From positions 15,582 to 79,581 of the forward strand of contig JAYFNB010000002.1 in the NCBI GenBank assembly GCA_034933685.1: a DNA stretch of 64,000 nucleotides. Direction: 5' to 3'. The notes beneath the pieces were generated by a model. The model saw nothing but the letters and a program-made list of their open reading frames with translations. It was not told the origin of the DNA and ran no database searches. This DNA is from UBA8514 sp034933685 (lineage in GTDB: Bacteria; Bacillota; Clostridia; Lachnospirales; Anaerotignaceae). The translations under genes were made by a program, and so were the position numbers. Below are positions 9,248-17,677 of this stretch, piece by piece (the first letter of the stretch is position 1; each line of letters opens with the position of its first letter).

Positions 9248-10062
9248 ATGCCCCACCCCTTTTGTTTAATTGTAACCAAAATTGTTGCCATAAATAAGAA
9301 AAAAGCAATAGCATATATGCTTTGCCAACCTGTAATTTTGTTTTCTTCAATTAAAAAATTTAAATTCCCATCATACCCACGGCTTACCATTGAGTCATAA
9401 TAGTCTCCTGCTTTTTTAAAAGACACTGCAAGTAAATTCGCACCAATATGCGTGAAGCTAAAAATCGACTGCCTTACGCCACTGTAGCCCAAACGACTTT
9501 CCGCTGAAATATGCATAAGAGATTGCATTTTAAAAAGTATAAAAATATACCTGTAAATAAGAAACATCAACTCAATAACAACTTGTGGCAGTTTGCATTT
9601 TTTCAAAACATCAATAACTTCATACATAGGTGTTGATAAGCTAAGCATATAAAGAGAACTAACACCAGCAAAAGCATTCAGAGAAACCTTTGTAGCATTA
9701 ATAAAGCCATATTTAGTAAAACATAAATAGTACCCGAATAAAGGTAAATTGACAATTCCAACTTTGTTTTTTGAAATGCTTATTGCTATTGCCACCGTTC
9801 CTAATACAATAAATGCAAGTGGCATCATCATAAGCTTTAAATATGTGGAGGTGCTGACACCACCGATTTTGATTGTAATAAATGCCATAGAAACTACAGT
9901 TATGGTAGAGAACAAAATATTGTTCCCCACCATAACCATAATCAGCACGCCAACTGCCACTATACACTTCAGCACTGCATTTACATCTTTCAATAATGAA
10001 CTTTGTGCAATTAAATCTATATCTAAAAATTGTCCGTGACTATGCGCTTTTCTTTTTTTCAC
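9244..10062 (-). CDS. cbiQ: Cobalt ECF transporter transmembrane protein
   Basis: CbiQ is the T component that couples the ATPase to the substrate-binding CbiM subunit. The protein has several hydrophobic helices between about residues 27 and 265. It keeps the cytoplasmic coupling region with SAESRLGYSG near residue 160 and the MVSRGYDGN motif typical of EcfT/CbiQ. The start is a GTG at 10062 with AGGTGA five bases upstream, giving 272 residues. A GTG at 10071 is possible but lacks a ribosome site. Confidence 0.93.
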   Translation of the reverse strand: MKKRKAHSHGQFLDIDLIAQSSLLKDVNAVLKCIVAVGVLIMVMVGNNILFSTITVVSMAFITIKIGGVSTSTYLKLMMMPLAFIVLGTVAIAISISKNKVGIVNLPLFGYYLCFTKYGFINATKVSLNAFAGVSSLYMLSLSTPMYEVIDVLKKCKLPQVVIELMFLIYRYIFILFKMQSLMHISAESRLGYSGVRQSIFSFTHIGANLLAVSFKKAGDYYDSMVSRGYDGNLNFLIEENKITGWQSIYAIAFFLFMATILVTIKQKGWGM

Positions 10063-10067
10063 TATAA

Positions 10068-10385
10068 TCACCTAAATAATTTCTCTGCATTGCTTTCTTC
10101 CGGTTTGAATTTTTTTCTTGCAACATAATAACCAAATCCAAAACATACAATCCCTGCACCAAATGCCGCTTGTAAAGCAAACAGCAAACTTTCTGTTTCT
10201 CCTCCAGGTGGTGAAATAATGCTTTCTGCCCATGGAATGTATTCTGGATTAATTTCAGTTATAACCTCTTCGGCAGCGCCGTCTGCACCGCCAAATTCAG
10301 AATTTTTTATGTACACAAGTGGAAATACACCGATAAGTACACATAATATTATAAGTACTATAACAAGCTTTTTTTTACTCTTCAA
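10068..10385 (-). CDS. cbiN: Cobalt transport protein CbiN
   Basis: CbiN is the small auxiliary subunit of the CbiMNQO cobalt importer. The 105-residue protein has two membrane helices, residues about 7-26 and 67-88, separated by an acidic extracytoplasmic loop with the family segment EFGGADGAAEE. Translation starts at a TTG, with AAGGGG eight bases upstream, and overlaps the last codons of cbiM by 11 bases. The rare start codon may lower its level relative to CbiM, which is an inference. Confidence 0.94.
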   Translation of the reverse strand: MKSKKKLVIVLIILCVLIGVFPLVYIKNSEFGGADGAAEEVITEINPEYIPWAESIISPPGGETESLLFALQAAFGAGIVCFGFGYYVARKKFKPEESNAEKLFR

Positions 10386-11136
10386 TTATAGCACCCCTTT
10401 TCACATAAATAGTATCTTTAAGTTCTCTTGATGCATAGGCCTCAAGCCCAATTATCACAACAACTGCTAAAAGTCCCTCTATTATTGCGAGAGGTATTTG
10501 GGTTACAGCAAATACCGTCATAAACTGTTTGATGGACGCCATTGCGCCGCCAATTGGGTTAGGATGTGCAACACCAAGCTGAACACTTGTAACACAATAT
10601 GTAAATAAATCTCCAATGCTAGTAGCCAGAAAAACACCAACATATCTGTTCAATTTTAACTTTTTAGCAGCCACGAAAATTCCATAGCTTACAAACGGCC
10701 CTGCAATTGCCATACTAAAAGTATTTGCACCTAGTGTTGTAAGCCCTCCATGGGCAAGTAGTATTGCCTGAAATAAAAGCACAATGATTCCCAGAACACT
10801 CATAACACACGGCCCAAATATAATTGCACCAAGGCCTGTTCCCGTAGGGTGGCTTGATGAGCCTGTTACACTTGGTATTTTCAGTGCCGATAGGACAAAC
10901 GCATATGCTCCCATCATTGCCAAAAGTAATAAAGTTTTTCTGTGCTCGTTCACTATTTTTTTTATGTTTACCACTCCAATTGCTAAAAACGGTAAACATA
11001 TCGCTCCGTAAAATAAACAGTATTTTAACGGCAGATAGCCCTCCATAATGTGCATAGCATAGGTATTTTGTGTTACACCAAAAACCGCTGCCATCACAAA
11101 TGAAAGCTTGATGAATTTTTTTTCATTCTTTGTCAT
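10375..11136 (-). CDS. cbiM: Cobalt ECF transporter substrate-binding protein CbiM
   Basis: CbiM is the cobalt-binding S component. The 253-residue protein begins with a cleavable-looking signal segment ending in NTYA. After it comes MHIMEGYLP, the metal-binding N-terminus in which the second-residue His coordinates the ion in this family. It has about six or seven membrane helices and the conserved SSHPTGTGLGAIIFGP stretch near residue 93. AAGGAGG lies nine bases before the ATG. It is the first gene after the cobalamin riboswitch, so cobalt uptake and corrin synthesis are repressed together by cobalamin. Confidence 0.95.
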   Translation of the reverse strand: MTKNEKKFIKLSFVMAAVFGVTQNTYAMHIMEGYLPLKYCLFYGAICLPFLAIGVVNIKKIVNEHRKTLLLLAMMGAYAFVLSALKIPSVTGSSSHPTGTGLGAIIFGPCVMSVLGIIVLLFQAILLAHGGLTTLGANTFSMAIAGPFVSYGIFVAAKKLKLNRYVGVFLATSIGDLFTYCVTSVQLGVAHPNPIGGAMASIKQFMTVFAVTQIPLAIIEGLLAVVVIIGLEAYASRELKDTIYVKRGAIIEE

Positions 11137-11164
11137 TTTCTTTTCCTCCTTAGTTTTGTGCTAA

Positions 11165-11200
11165 CACAAAAATGCCCTTTTCCATAACGAAAAAAGGCAT
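11165..11200 (-). terminator. Intrinsic terminator of the cobalamin riboswitch expression platform
   Basis: On the minus strand ATGCC plus a T run pairs with GAAAAGGGCAT around a short GTTATG loop and is followed by TTTTTG. It lies between the riboswitch aptamer and cbiM, so it is best read as the off-state terminator. A GTAACA element at about 11222-11227 can pair with TGTTAT at the terminator foot and may form the antiterminator. Confidence 0.75.
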
Positions 11201-11261
11201 AACAATCCTGTGCAGGCACATAATGTTACACCACTTAATGCTTCGTTAAGTGAGTAATCTA

Positions 11262-11427
11262 TAATCAATAAGGCAGGTCTTCTGACTTCGGGCTATTTCG
11301 TCTGTTTTTCCTTCCCGTGTGTAACCACAGTGGTTTATAAACAGGCAACACCCATACAGCGGCGGCACCGTGGGGGAATTCCACCCCACTTCCCTATTAT
11401 CCCAAAGCATAGCAATGAGCACCTTAC
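11262..11427 (-). ncRNA. Cobalamin riboswitch
   Basis: Read on the minus strand, the segment carries the AdoCbl-riboswitch landmarks in order: a GGTGC entry, ATAGGGAAG with GGTG, the central GCCGCCGCTGTA, CACGGGAAGG, GACGAA, and the B12-box region AGCCCGAAGTCAG followed by AGACCTGCC. It lies between a strong promoter and cbiM and is followed by a terminator hairpin, so it most likely works by transcription attenuation. Ligand binding would switch off the whole cobalt uptake and corrin operon. Confidence 0.95.
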
Positions 11428-11446
11428 GATTTTTAAACTCTCTTAC

Positions 11447-11475
11447 ATTTTACATCTTTAATTAGCTAGTGTCAA
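11447..11475 (-). promoter_or_regulatory. Promoter of the cobalamin operon
   Basis: On the minus strand a perfect TTGACA (11470-11475) is followed after 17 bases by TAAAAT (11447-11452). The expected start site falls just upstream of the riboswitch aptamer. Confidence 0.8.
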
Positions 11476-11482
11476 TTAATAC

Positions 11483-11866
11483 CTACTGTACTATTTCATA
11501 AGGCCAGTCATTTATACCGCCAAAATCAAATGTTTTCGTATATCCCAAATCAATTAATTCTTTTGTTGCATTTTCACTCCTTCTCCCACTTCTACAGTAT
11601 ACAAGAATAACTGCGTCCTTGTCTGTTAGTACCTCCTCTGCCTTATCACCAATTTTATTGTCTGGAATTAGCAAACTATTTTCAATGTGCCCCTGTTCAT
11701 ATTCTTCTTCTGTACGCACATCAAGTATAATAAAATCCTCATTTTCATCCATCATTTTTTTTGCATCCTCGGCAGAAATTTTTCTATAAACCTCTTTCTC
11801 AGGTGTTCTTTCTCCACAACCTGCAAGCATTACTGACATAATAATAATAAGTATAAAATACCTCAC
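11483..11866 (-). CDS. Rhodanese-domain lipoprotein
   Basis: This 127-residue protein has an N-terminal hydrophobic segment ending in the lipobox LAGC, with Cys17 as the lipidation site. A single rhodanese domain follows. The active-site loop CRSGRR places the persulfide-forming Cys at residue 91, so the domain looks catalytically competent. It is probably anchored on the outer face of the membrane and could handle sulfur or act as a thiol carrier, though the substrate is unknown. Translation starts at a GTG with GGGTGA just upstream. It ends only eight bases from the cobalamin promoter, and no functional link to that operon is evident. Confidence 0.85.
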   Translation of the reverse strand: MRYFILIIIMSVMLAGCGERTPEKEVYRKISAEDAKKMMDENEDFIILDVRTEEEYEQGHIENSLLIPDNKIGDKAEEVLTDKDAVILVYCRSGRRSENATKELIDLGYTKTFDFGGINDWPYEIVQ

Positions 11867-12191
11867 ATTTTCACCCTTTCTTGTATAAGCACACGTTTAT
11901 TGATTAAATACATATTTTTATTATGCTTTACTAAATACCCACCAGCACTCTGGTATAAATACTAACTTTATATGCTTTTTAAATATATGTGTCTCAAATG
12001 TTGGCTTCCGTTCACCGGAAATATTAATCCGCATATGTGCTGCATAAGGTCGCACTTTTGGTATCATCTTTATTGGTATAGATTCAGACTATCCCTTTCT
12101 GTTCCATCAAAATTCATATTTGGCACGTCTTGCTTTAAATGATTGAAAAATAATTTTTCAGTTAATAACATGTTATTGGATAATAATATAA
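11867..12191. other. Gap between the rhodanese gene and the PD-(D/E)XK gene
   Basis: No intact gene longer than 60 codons is present. On the minus strand it contains two short frames, at 12070-12171 and 11921-12067, listed separately as a probable gene remnant. No repeat, terminator or attachment site is visible in the rest. Confidence 0.5.
11921..12171 (-). pseudogene. Probable remnant of a small gene (two short frames)
   Basis: A 33-codon frame starts at an ATG at 12171 (MLLTEKLFFNHLKQDVPNMN at its start) and ends at 12070. A second 48-codon frame begins at 12067 (MIPKVRPYAAHMRINISGER at its start) and ends at 11921 with a well-formed basic and aromatic C-terminus (PECWWVFSKA). The second frame reads back a few codons past its ATG, so a single frameshift would join the two into about 80 residues. 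There is no clear ribosome site for either. I do not recognise the family. It may be decay after the PD-(D/E)XK gene, or the second frame may be a genuine small protein. Confidence 0.35.
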
Positions 12192-13496
12192 TTAGCCTCT
12201 AACAACCGTATCATTCTTAATTAACGCAAGCAACGACGTTTCAATCATCCCTACAGTTTTCTTTGCAAATTCCACGCGTTTTTCAGCATCTGCCAAACAA
12301 ATTGCACTGTCATTCATTGCTTTAAAATTAGGCACTAAATCAAAATCAATCTTTCTATTTTCTGCTCCTGTTGGCATGTACCTCCACAAAAGCCACCATG
12401 AACCTGTATCCTCAATATTTCCAGAAAGATAACTTTTAACCTTTTCCTTTACTTTGTTTTTAACATCTACTGGTTGCTCGTCTATTTTAAACTCACACCT
12501 CAATTTGTTATTAAACAAACAAAAACCTGCAAACAAGCAATGTTCAACTTCTATTCGCAACCAAATTGAAAAATCATTATCAATTCCCTTAACTACATAA
12601 TTAATGCCGGGGTATGTAGTATTTGATGTGTAAAAGGTCTCTGTTGCATTATTTTCATAAGTATACCATTTAAATCTTTCTTCCTTTTGTAATCCATACT
12701 TATCCAATAATGGCTCCATCTGTTTTTCAATCTCTTCCATTACTTTATAAATAATATTTGCCTTGGCTTGATTAATAGAAATTGCAATTTGTAGACCTGT
12801 CCGTAAATTGTTCTCTGTCAAACTCAATGTATCAGATATTTTCATAAGCAACTCCTTATTAGGTCTTTCCGTAAATTCTTCTATTGCTTCCACATACTGA
12901 CTTAAAATATCTTTTATTATGCCGATTTCACCTTTAATAAGCTTCTCTAACCAAATGCGTATGTGTTCAGCAAAAGATATAAAGACAATTCTATTTGCTG
13001 GAACAAAGCTTCTTACTGATTTATTAATCATATGGGTGCTATATTCAGAGGGTGCCGTTCCGAACTTTGTTAGATAAACAACTTTTGCATTGGAATCATG
13101 TTTTAATGCATGTATGTAATAGTCATAACACTGGTTTTCCTGCTCTCCTGCATGAATTTTCACTTCAATAGGAATAAAGAACTTGTCATTTTTTATAACA
13201 ATATCAATTCTACGGTCTTCCTCAATCAGAAATTCTTTATAAACTCTGGTTTCTCTAAGCAAAGTATCTTCAATATCTTCCATTTTAAGAATATCTTGGA
13301 GAAAGCTTTTCAAATAGATACTTCCATTATTGTGATGCCCTCTAGGGTTTAAAATATCGAAAAGAACTCTACACATCATCACTTCCTTGTCATATACACC
13401 TAAAACTTTAAAAATATTATACTTTTCCGTTGATGATTCGTTGTATATTTTAATTTTTTCTGAAATTTCCTTTAATAAATCATTAATGTGCTCCAT
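12192..13496 (-). CDS. PD-(D/E)XK nuclease superfamily protein
   Basis: The 434-residue protein resembles the PDDEXK_4 type of the PD-(D/E)XK nuclease superfamily. The core motif is visible: RRIDIVI with Asp98, then IPIEVKI with Glu111 and Lys113, and the trailing EQENQ with Gln119/Gln122 that follows the core in this group. The C-terminal half is of unknown function. AAGGAG lies six bases upstream of the ATG. It stands alone between two AT-rich gaps and is not in an operon, which is typical of accessory or defence-type nucleases, but no methylase or helicase partner is near. The function is therefore inferred only at fold level. Confidence 0.7.
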   Translation of the reverse strand: MEHINDLLKEISEKIKIYNESSTEKYNIFKVLGVYDKEVMMCRVLFDILNPRGHHNNGSIYLKSFLQDILKMEDIEDTLLRETRVYKEFLIEEDRRIDIVIKNDKFFIPIEVKIHAGEQENQCYDYYIHALKHDSNAKVVYLTKFGTAPSEYSTHMINKSVRSFVPANRIVFISFAEHIRIWLEKLIKGEIGIIKDILSQYVEAIEEFTERPNKELLMKISDTLSLTENNLRTGLQIAISINQAKANIIYKVMEEIEKQMEPLLDKYGLQKEERFKWYTYENNATETFYTSNTTYPGINYVVKGIDNDFSIWLRIEVEHCLFAGFCLFNNKLRCEFKIDEQPVDVKNKVKEKVKSYLSGNIEDTGSWWLLWRYMPTGAENRKIDFDLVPNFKAMNDSAICLADAEKRVEFAKKTVGMIETSLLALIKNDTVVRG

Positions 13497-13845
13497 AGAT
13501 TTCTCCTTGTTAAAAATCTTTCAGTAGTTCCCATTATGGATTAAACTAATTTATATTTATTTTTCCAATCAACTTTTCTAAAAAGCCATTTCAAATTACG
13601 CTGATTATTATTGTATCAAACTAATTTTTACATTACAATTAATTTTCATCTTATGTCCATATTTTAACATTATAATTGTCTATAATATAAACCAATAAAC
13701 ATAAGCGCTTGTATAAGAATGCCACAGATTATTGTGCATTTTAAGTATGTTGTGATTGAAAATTATGGGATTTTGTGTTAAATTAGTGGTGCAGCAACAA
13801 TATTGAGATGATATTGTAACGATATAATGTAAAGGAGGAAATCAT
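13497..13845. other. AT-rich gap before the PTPS-family gene
   Basis: About 350 bases hold no gene that I can support. The right part carries a plausible promoter for the following plus-strand gene. The left part is very AT-rich and separates two genes that do not fit their surroundings. Confidence 0.5.
13756..13783 (+). promoter_or_regulatory. Candidate promoter of the PTPS-family gene
   Basis: TTGAAA (13756-13761) and TTAAAT (13778-13783) are separated by 16 bases. The expected transcript has a leader of about 55 bases ending in the AAAGGAGG ribosome site. Confidence 0.45.
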
Positions 13846-14409
13846 ATGAGAAGTCTTACTACATTTGATCTACAATATGCACACAGATTCTTTGGATTTC
13901 AGGGAGAGGCACAGTATTTGCATGGCCATACAGGTATATTAACAATTGAGGTTGAGGATACAATTAATCCCGGGGTTAATATGGTTTTTCCTTGCAATGA
14001 AATCCAGAAAGTAGCCTGGGATGTTCTGAAGAACTTTGACCATGCTTTGATTTTAAGAGAAGATGATCCTTTACTTCCAGCAATCTTAGACGTGTATGAG
14101 AAGCAGGGCATTAAGAACGGATCACCTCAGAATAAAATGAAAGGTGAAGCCTTTAAGACAGAACTTGCAACTGCATACCCAGACTGTCGACTGGTTGTTA
14201 CAAAAGAAACAATGACTGTGGAAGGCATGATCAAGATTGTTTATGATCTTCTGAAGGACAAGCTTAACATTGCTAAGATCACATTCACCAGTGGTGTGAA
14301 CGCTGCTACACAGGAGTATAAACCTCATGGTACGAAGGATCGTTGCCCATTATGCGGAGTTGAATTAAACGAAATTGGCGTATGTCCTAAGTGCGGATAT
14401 AAGAAATAA
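13846..14409 (+). CDS. 6-pyruvoyl-tetrahydropterin synthase/QueD-family protein with zinc ribbon, catalytic Cys absent
   Basis: The 187-residue protein has the PTPS/QueD fold signature. The zinc ligands His13 (YAHRF), His26 and His28 (LHGHT) are present, as are the FDH pair at 69-71 and the KET glutamate segment near residue 119. The catalytic Cys that sits four residues before the HGH motif in QueD is replaced by Ala22, so standard 6-carboxytetrahydropterin synthase chemistry is doubtful. A C-terminal extension adds a CxxC-x9-CxxC zinc ribbon (Cys167, 170, 180, 183). Lysine is mostly AAG and leucine often CTG, unlike the AAA-rich neighbours, which suggests horizontal acquisition. A strong AAAGGAGG site precedes the ATG. 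No other queuosine or folate gene is adjacent. Confidence 0.75.
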   Translation: MRSLTTFDLQYAHRFFGFQGEAQYLHGHTGILTIEVEDTINPGVNMVFPCNEIQKVAWDVLKNFDHALILREDDPLLPAILDVYEKQGIKNGSPQNKMKGEAFKTELATAYPDCRLVVTKETMTVEGMIKIVYDLLKDKLNIAKITFTSGVNAATQEYKPHGTKDRCPLCGVELNEIGVCPKCGYKK

Positions 14410-14746
14410 TATATAATTCAAATATTCACACTATGCAAGATTTAATATAATTTACTTAAGCGCTCTATACAACGTGTAGAGTGCTTATTTATTCCTCATT
14501 ATTTAATAATCATCTTTGGCTTTGAACGATTGTTTTAGAAAATAGCAGTTTTACTTTATTCAGTCATAATTTATATGGAGATTTTGGAGTATAAAATTAA
14601 TTTTGAACCATAATGCTAAAATTTTTGTTTATGAAGTTAATAACAGAAAAAACTAATAAAGAATATTGGAAAATAAAAATCTCTTAACTTATCATAAGGC
14701 CTTTTATTTTTACTTATTTGTCGAATACGATAATAATTTTGGTGTA
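14410..14746. other. Gap downstream of the PTPS-family gene
   Basis: Apart from a terminator hairpin at its left end, this AT-rich stretch has no supportable gene, RNA or repeat. Confidence 0.5.
14458..14492 (+). terminator. Terminator after the PTPS-family gene
   Basis: AAGCGCTCTATAC pairs with TGTAGAGTGCTT around an AACG loop, followed by a T-rich ATTTATT. It lies 50 bases after the stop codon. Confidence 0.7.
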
Positions 14747-14791
14747 AATAAAAAAATACAAGGTAATGAGTTTCCTCAAAGCCTTGTATTT
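14747..14791 (-). terminator. Terminator of the RNase P RNA gene
   Basis: On the minus strand AATACAAGG pairs with CCTTGTATT, with an inner TGAGG/CTCA helix, and is followed by a run of seven T. It lies directly after the 3' end of rnpB. Confidence 0.8.
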
Positions 14792-14807
14792 ACTGGGTTT
14801 TTTATAG

Positions 14808-15147
14808 TTGTGAGCAAGTCTATAAGCCGGGTTCTGTGTTAAACGGTCATCTATCTTGGTACATCGTCACCGATGTCATCATGCGACCATGCCAAAGCGG
14901 AACGAGCAGCTCCAAAACGCTTTAATAGGTCTTGCTTCTGGTGGGGTTTACAGAGCCAATGCTGTTACCAGCAAAGCGGTGAGCTCTTACCTCACCTTTC
15001 CATCCTTACCATACCAAAAGATATGGCGGTTTATTTCTGTTGCACTGTCCTTAGAGTCGCCTCCACCGGTCGTTAGCCGGCACCATTGCTCTACGAAGCC
15101 CGGACTTTCCTCCCTGTTACGGGCGACCGTCTGGCTTACTCACTAAA
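14808..15147 (-). ncRNA. rnpB: RNase P RNA
   Basis: This is the catalytic RNA of RNase P, which matures tRNA 5' ends. Both universal signature blocks are present on the minus strand: GAGGAAAGTCCGGGCT near the 5' end (around 15097-15112) and ATAAGCCGGGTTCTGT near the 3' end (around 14820-14835). The length of about 340 bases fits a bacterial RNase P RNA, and a strong terminator follows. The exact ends are estimated from helix P1. A plus-strand open frame across the same bases is a shadow. Confidence 0.95.
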
Positions 15148-15203
15148 TGAATATATCATATATAATTTTTTATGTCAATGCGATTTAACTACGTAAACTA
15201 CTG

Positions 15204-16868
15204 TTAAACCTTGAAAACACTTCCACCCACAAACTCTTTAATTATAGAATTATTCGGTATTCCTCCGCTATTTACAGGTAAAAAGTAGTCCAAAAACTTT
15301 ATAATTCTCTTTGCGGTAACATACTCTGGCATGCTTTTGTCAATTTTGAAAAGCAGTGGCTCAATGTATGCCTTAAGCACGCTAAGCTCATAAATTGTTG
15401 CGGAATTAAACATAACATCGGCATTTTCCTGATATGGAAAAATGTTGTTCTCTTCACCACGTTTAACGCTTGCCCAACTTTCAATGGTTTTTGCGGCATC
15501 ATTGCCTCTAAACTGGTGGTCACGCACTATTCTCCTTATAAGCCTGCTGTCAGATGTTGAAATTCGATTATGGTCATCCAAATTAAGCTGTGTCATTGCG
15601 CTAATAAAAATGCGAAACTTATTTTCATCATGAATTGTCTCTGTAAGCTCATCATTAAGGCCATGAATCCCCTCAACTACAATTATTTCATCTTTTTGAA
15701 GTTGCAAAAATCTTCCTTTGTATTCACGCTTACCCAGCACGAAGTTATAGCTTGGCATTTCAACTCTTTCGCCGTTTACAAGAGCATTTAAATCTTTGTT
15801 AAACAACTCAAGGTCAAGTGCATTTATATTTTCAAAATCTGGCTTACCATCTTCGTCCAATGGCGTTCTTTCTCTTTCAATAAAATAATCATCAAGGCCA
15901 ATGGCATGTGGAATAATCCCATTTACTCTAAGTTGCACACATAACCTTTGTGCAAAAGTTGTCTTTCCAGATGATGAAGGCCCTGCAATAAGAACCAATT
16001 TGACTTTATCTTTTTTTTCTGTAATAGCATCAGCAATTTGAGCAATTTTCTTTTCATGCAATGCCTCATTAATAAGCACAAGCTCTCCAAAGCCACCATT
16101 GGCAATAAGGTCATTTAAATCTGCCACATTTTTAACTTGCATTAGATTGCACCAATCCAACTGTTCCATAAATACACTGGATATCTTTTCAAACCTTTGG
16201 TAATCCTCTAATTCATCAAGGTTTTTAATATTAGGAAACTGAATTAGAAAACCTTTTTCATAGGCTACAATGTCAAACTTATCCAGATATCCTGTGCTTG
16301 GAACCATATACCCATAGAAATAGTCATAAAAACCATCCATATTATACATATTTACATAAGATGCGCGTCTATACCTAAAAAGCCTTGCCTTGTCGTCCAT
16401 TCCAAATCTAAGTGAAGTTTCTATTGCCTCATCTCGCGTCATAGTCACTTTTTCAATAGGAATATCATCCGATACAATTTCTTTCATGCGGTTTTTAATT
16501 TTTTCCAAACATTCATCTGTAATTTTAATTTCAGCCTTGCGTATTTCGCAATAATAGTTGCTGTTAATTGAATGCTCAACCACCACTGGAGTGTCCATGC
16601 CAAACAAATCTTTTACAGCTTTAATCATAAGAAATGAAAGGCTTCTACCGTACACTCTCATTCCATCAGCATTGGTAATATCCAAAAATTCGATTTCCAT
16701 GCCTTCTTTAATGCAATCCATAAGCTCATAAAGTATATTTCCGCTTTGGGCAAGCATAATTGGGGCTTTAAATTCATCCAAGTATCGTTTGCTCAATTCT
16801 TCAAATGTTGTTCCTTCTGCAACTGTAATGGTTTCACCCATAACTGTCACTTTAATATCTGCTACCAT
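15204..16868 (-). CDS. TGS-domain nucleoside (uridine-type) kinase
   Basis: The 554-residue protein joins an N-terminal TGS/threonyl-tRNA-synthetase-like region (about residues 1-200) to a C-terminal uridine kinase/phosphoribulokinase-type P-loop kinase (about residues 275-500). The kinase carries GPSSSGKTTFAQ, then IGLDDYF with the catalytic Asp region, and VEGIHGLND. This domain order is common in Clostridia and Thermotoga and is usually annotated as uridine kinase, but the true phosphate acceptor is uncertain. AAGGAGG precedes the ATG. It follows the nif3-like gene by 17 bases and is likely cotranscribed with the dnaG-rpoD cluster. Confidence 0.88.
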   Translation of the reverse strand: MVADIKVTVMGETITVAEGTTFEELSKRYLDEFKAPIMLAQSGNILYELMDCIKEGMEIEFLDITNADGMRVYGRSLSFLMIKAVKDLFGMDTPVVVEHSINSNYYCEIRKAEIKITDECLEKIKNRMKEIVSDDIPIEKVTMTRDEAIETSLRFGMDDKARLFRYRRASYVNMYNMDGFYDYFYGYMVPSTGYLDKFDIVAYEKGFLIQFPNIKNLDELEDYQRFEKISSVFMEQLDWCNLMQVKNVADLNDLIANGGFGELVLINEALHEKKIAQIADAITEKKDKVKLVLIAGPSSSGKTTFAQRLCVQLRVNGIIPHAIGLDDYFIERERTPLDEDGKPDFENINALDLELFNKDLNALVNGERVEMPSYNFVLGKREYKGRFLQLQKDEIIVVEGIHGLNDELTETIHDENKFRIFISAMTQLNLDDHNRISTSDSRLIRRIVRDHQFRGNDAAKTIESWASVKRGEENNIFPYQENADVMFNSATIYELSVLKAYIEPLLFKIDKSMPEYVTAKRIIKFLDYFLPVNSGGIPNNSIIKEFVGGSVFKV

Positions 16869-16885
16869 TCTTCTCCTCCTTACAA

Positions 16886-17677
16886 TTAAAGGTTCTTAAA
16901 TACCTGTCCGTCTACTGATGATTGGATAACTTCCATTTTGCTATCTAGCTCATTCAAATATTTGCAAATTACAGGCACAATTATATTTTCGCTGGCATAG
17001 TGCGTTGCATCTATAACGCAAATTCCTGCCTCTTGTGCTTTTTGGCTTTCGTGATATCTAAGGTCAGCTGTAATAAATACATCTGCACCTTTTTTCACCG
17101 CATCATCCATAAATTCAAAACCACTGCCAGTGCATAAGCCAACACGCCTTATTCTTTTTTCTGTATCACCAACTACGCGCAAGCTGTTAAGCCTCAGTTC
17201 CTTTTTAATTATACGCGCGAAGTCACCAAAGGTTGTTTCTTTTTCTAAATTTCCTATGCGTCCAAGTCCATTTATCTGTCCGTTTTGTTGGCAGCTTTCT
17301 CTTAAAACCTCAATGTCTTTTAACCCTGAAATCCTCGCCAGTTCATCATTCGTTCCACCAAAGGCGATATCCAAATTTGTGTGCATCGCAAAATGTGCGA
17401 TATCATTTTTAATAAGCTTTCTAAGCCTTAAACCGATAGGTGTTTCATTAGTAATTTTTTTTACAGCACTGAAAAGCATTGGGTGATGTGTTATTATTAT
17501 ATCAGCACCAATAGTTATTGCTTCATCAACAACCTCATCGGTTACATCCAGTGCCACTAGTACTTTTTTAATGTCACTCTCAGTATCACCAAGAATAAGT
17601 CCAGGGTTATCCCAGCTTTCTGCAAGATACATTGGTGCAAAATCTTCCAGTTCATTTATCAAATCACTGCACTTCAT
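16886..17677 (-). CDS. Nif3-like dinuclear metal centre protein
   Basis: This 263-residue protein belongs to the Nif3/YqfO/DUF34 family, hexameric rings with a two-metal site. The ITHHPMLFSAV motif near residue 58 and the C-terminal DATHYASE segment provide the metal ligands. It matches the short form without the PII-like insertion found in Bacillus YqfO. Its role is unsettled. A link to GTP cyclohydrolase I has been suggested for the family. The start overlaps the end of trmK by 14 bases, an arrangement that is very common in Firmicutes. Confidence 0.9.
   Translation of the reverse strand: MKCSDLINELEDFAPMYLAESWDNPGLILGDTESDIKKVLVALDVTDEVVDEAITIGADIIITHHPMLFSAVKKITNETPIGLRLRKLIKNDIAHFAMHTNLDIAFGGTNDELARISGLKDIEVLRESCQQNGQINGLGRIGNLEKETTFGDFARIIKKELRLNSLRVVGDTEKRIRRVGLCTGSGFEFMDDAVKKGADVFITADLRYHESQKAQEAGICVIDATHYASENIIVPVICKYLNELDSKMEVIQSSVDGQVFKNL

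Noticed and set aside
14856..15146. Open frame of 96 codons on the plus strand
   Set aside because: It lies entirely inside the RNase P RNA gene, which has both signature blocks and a terminator.
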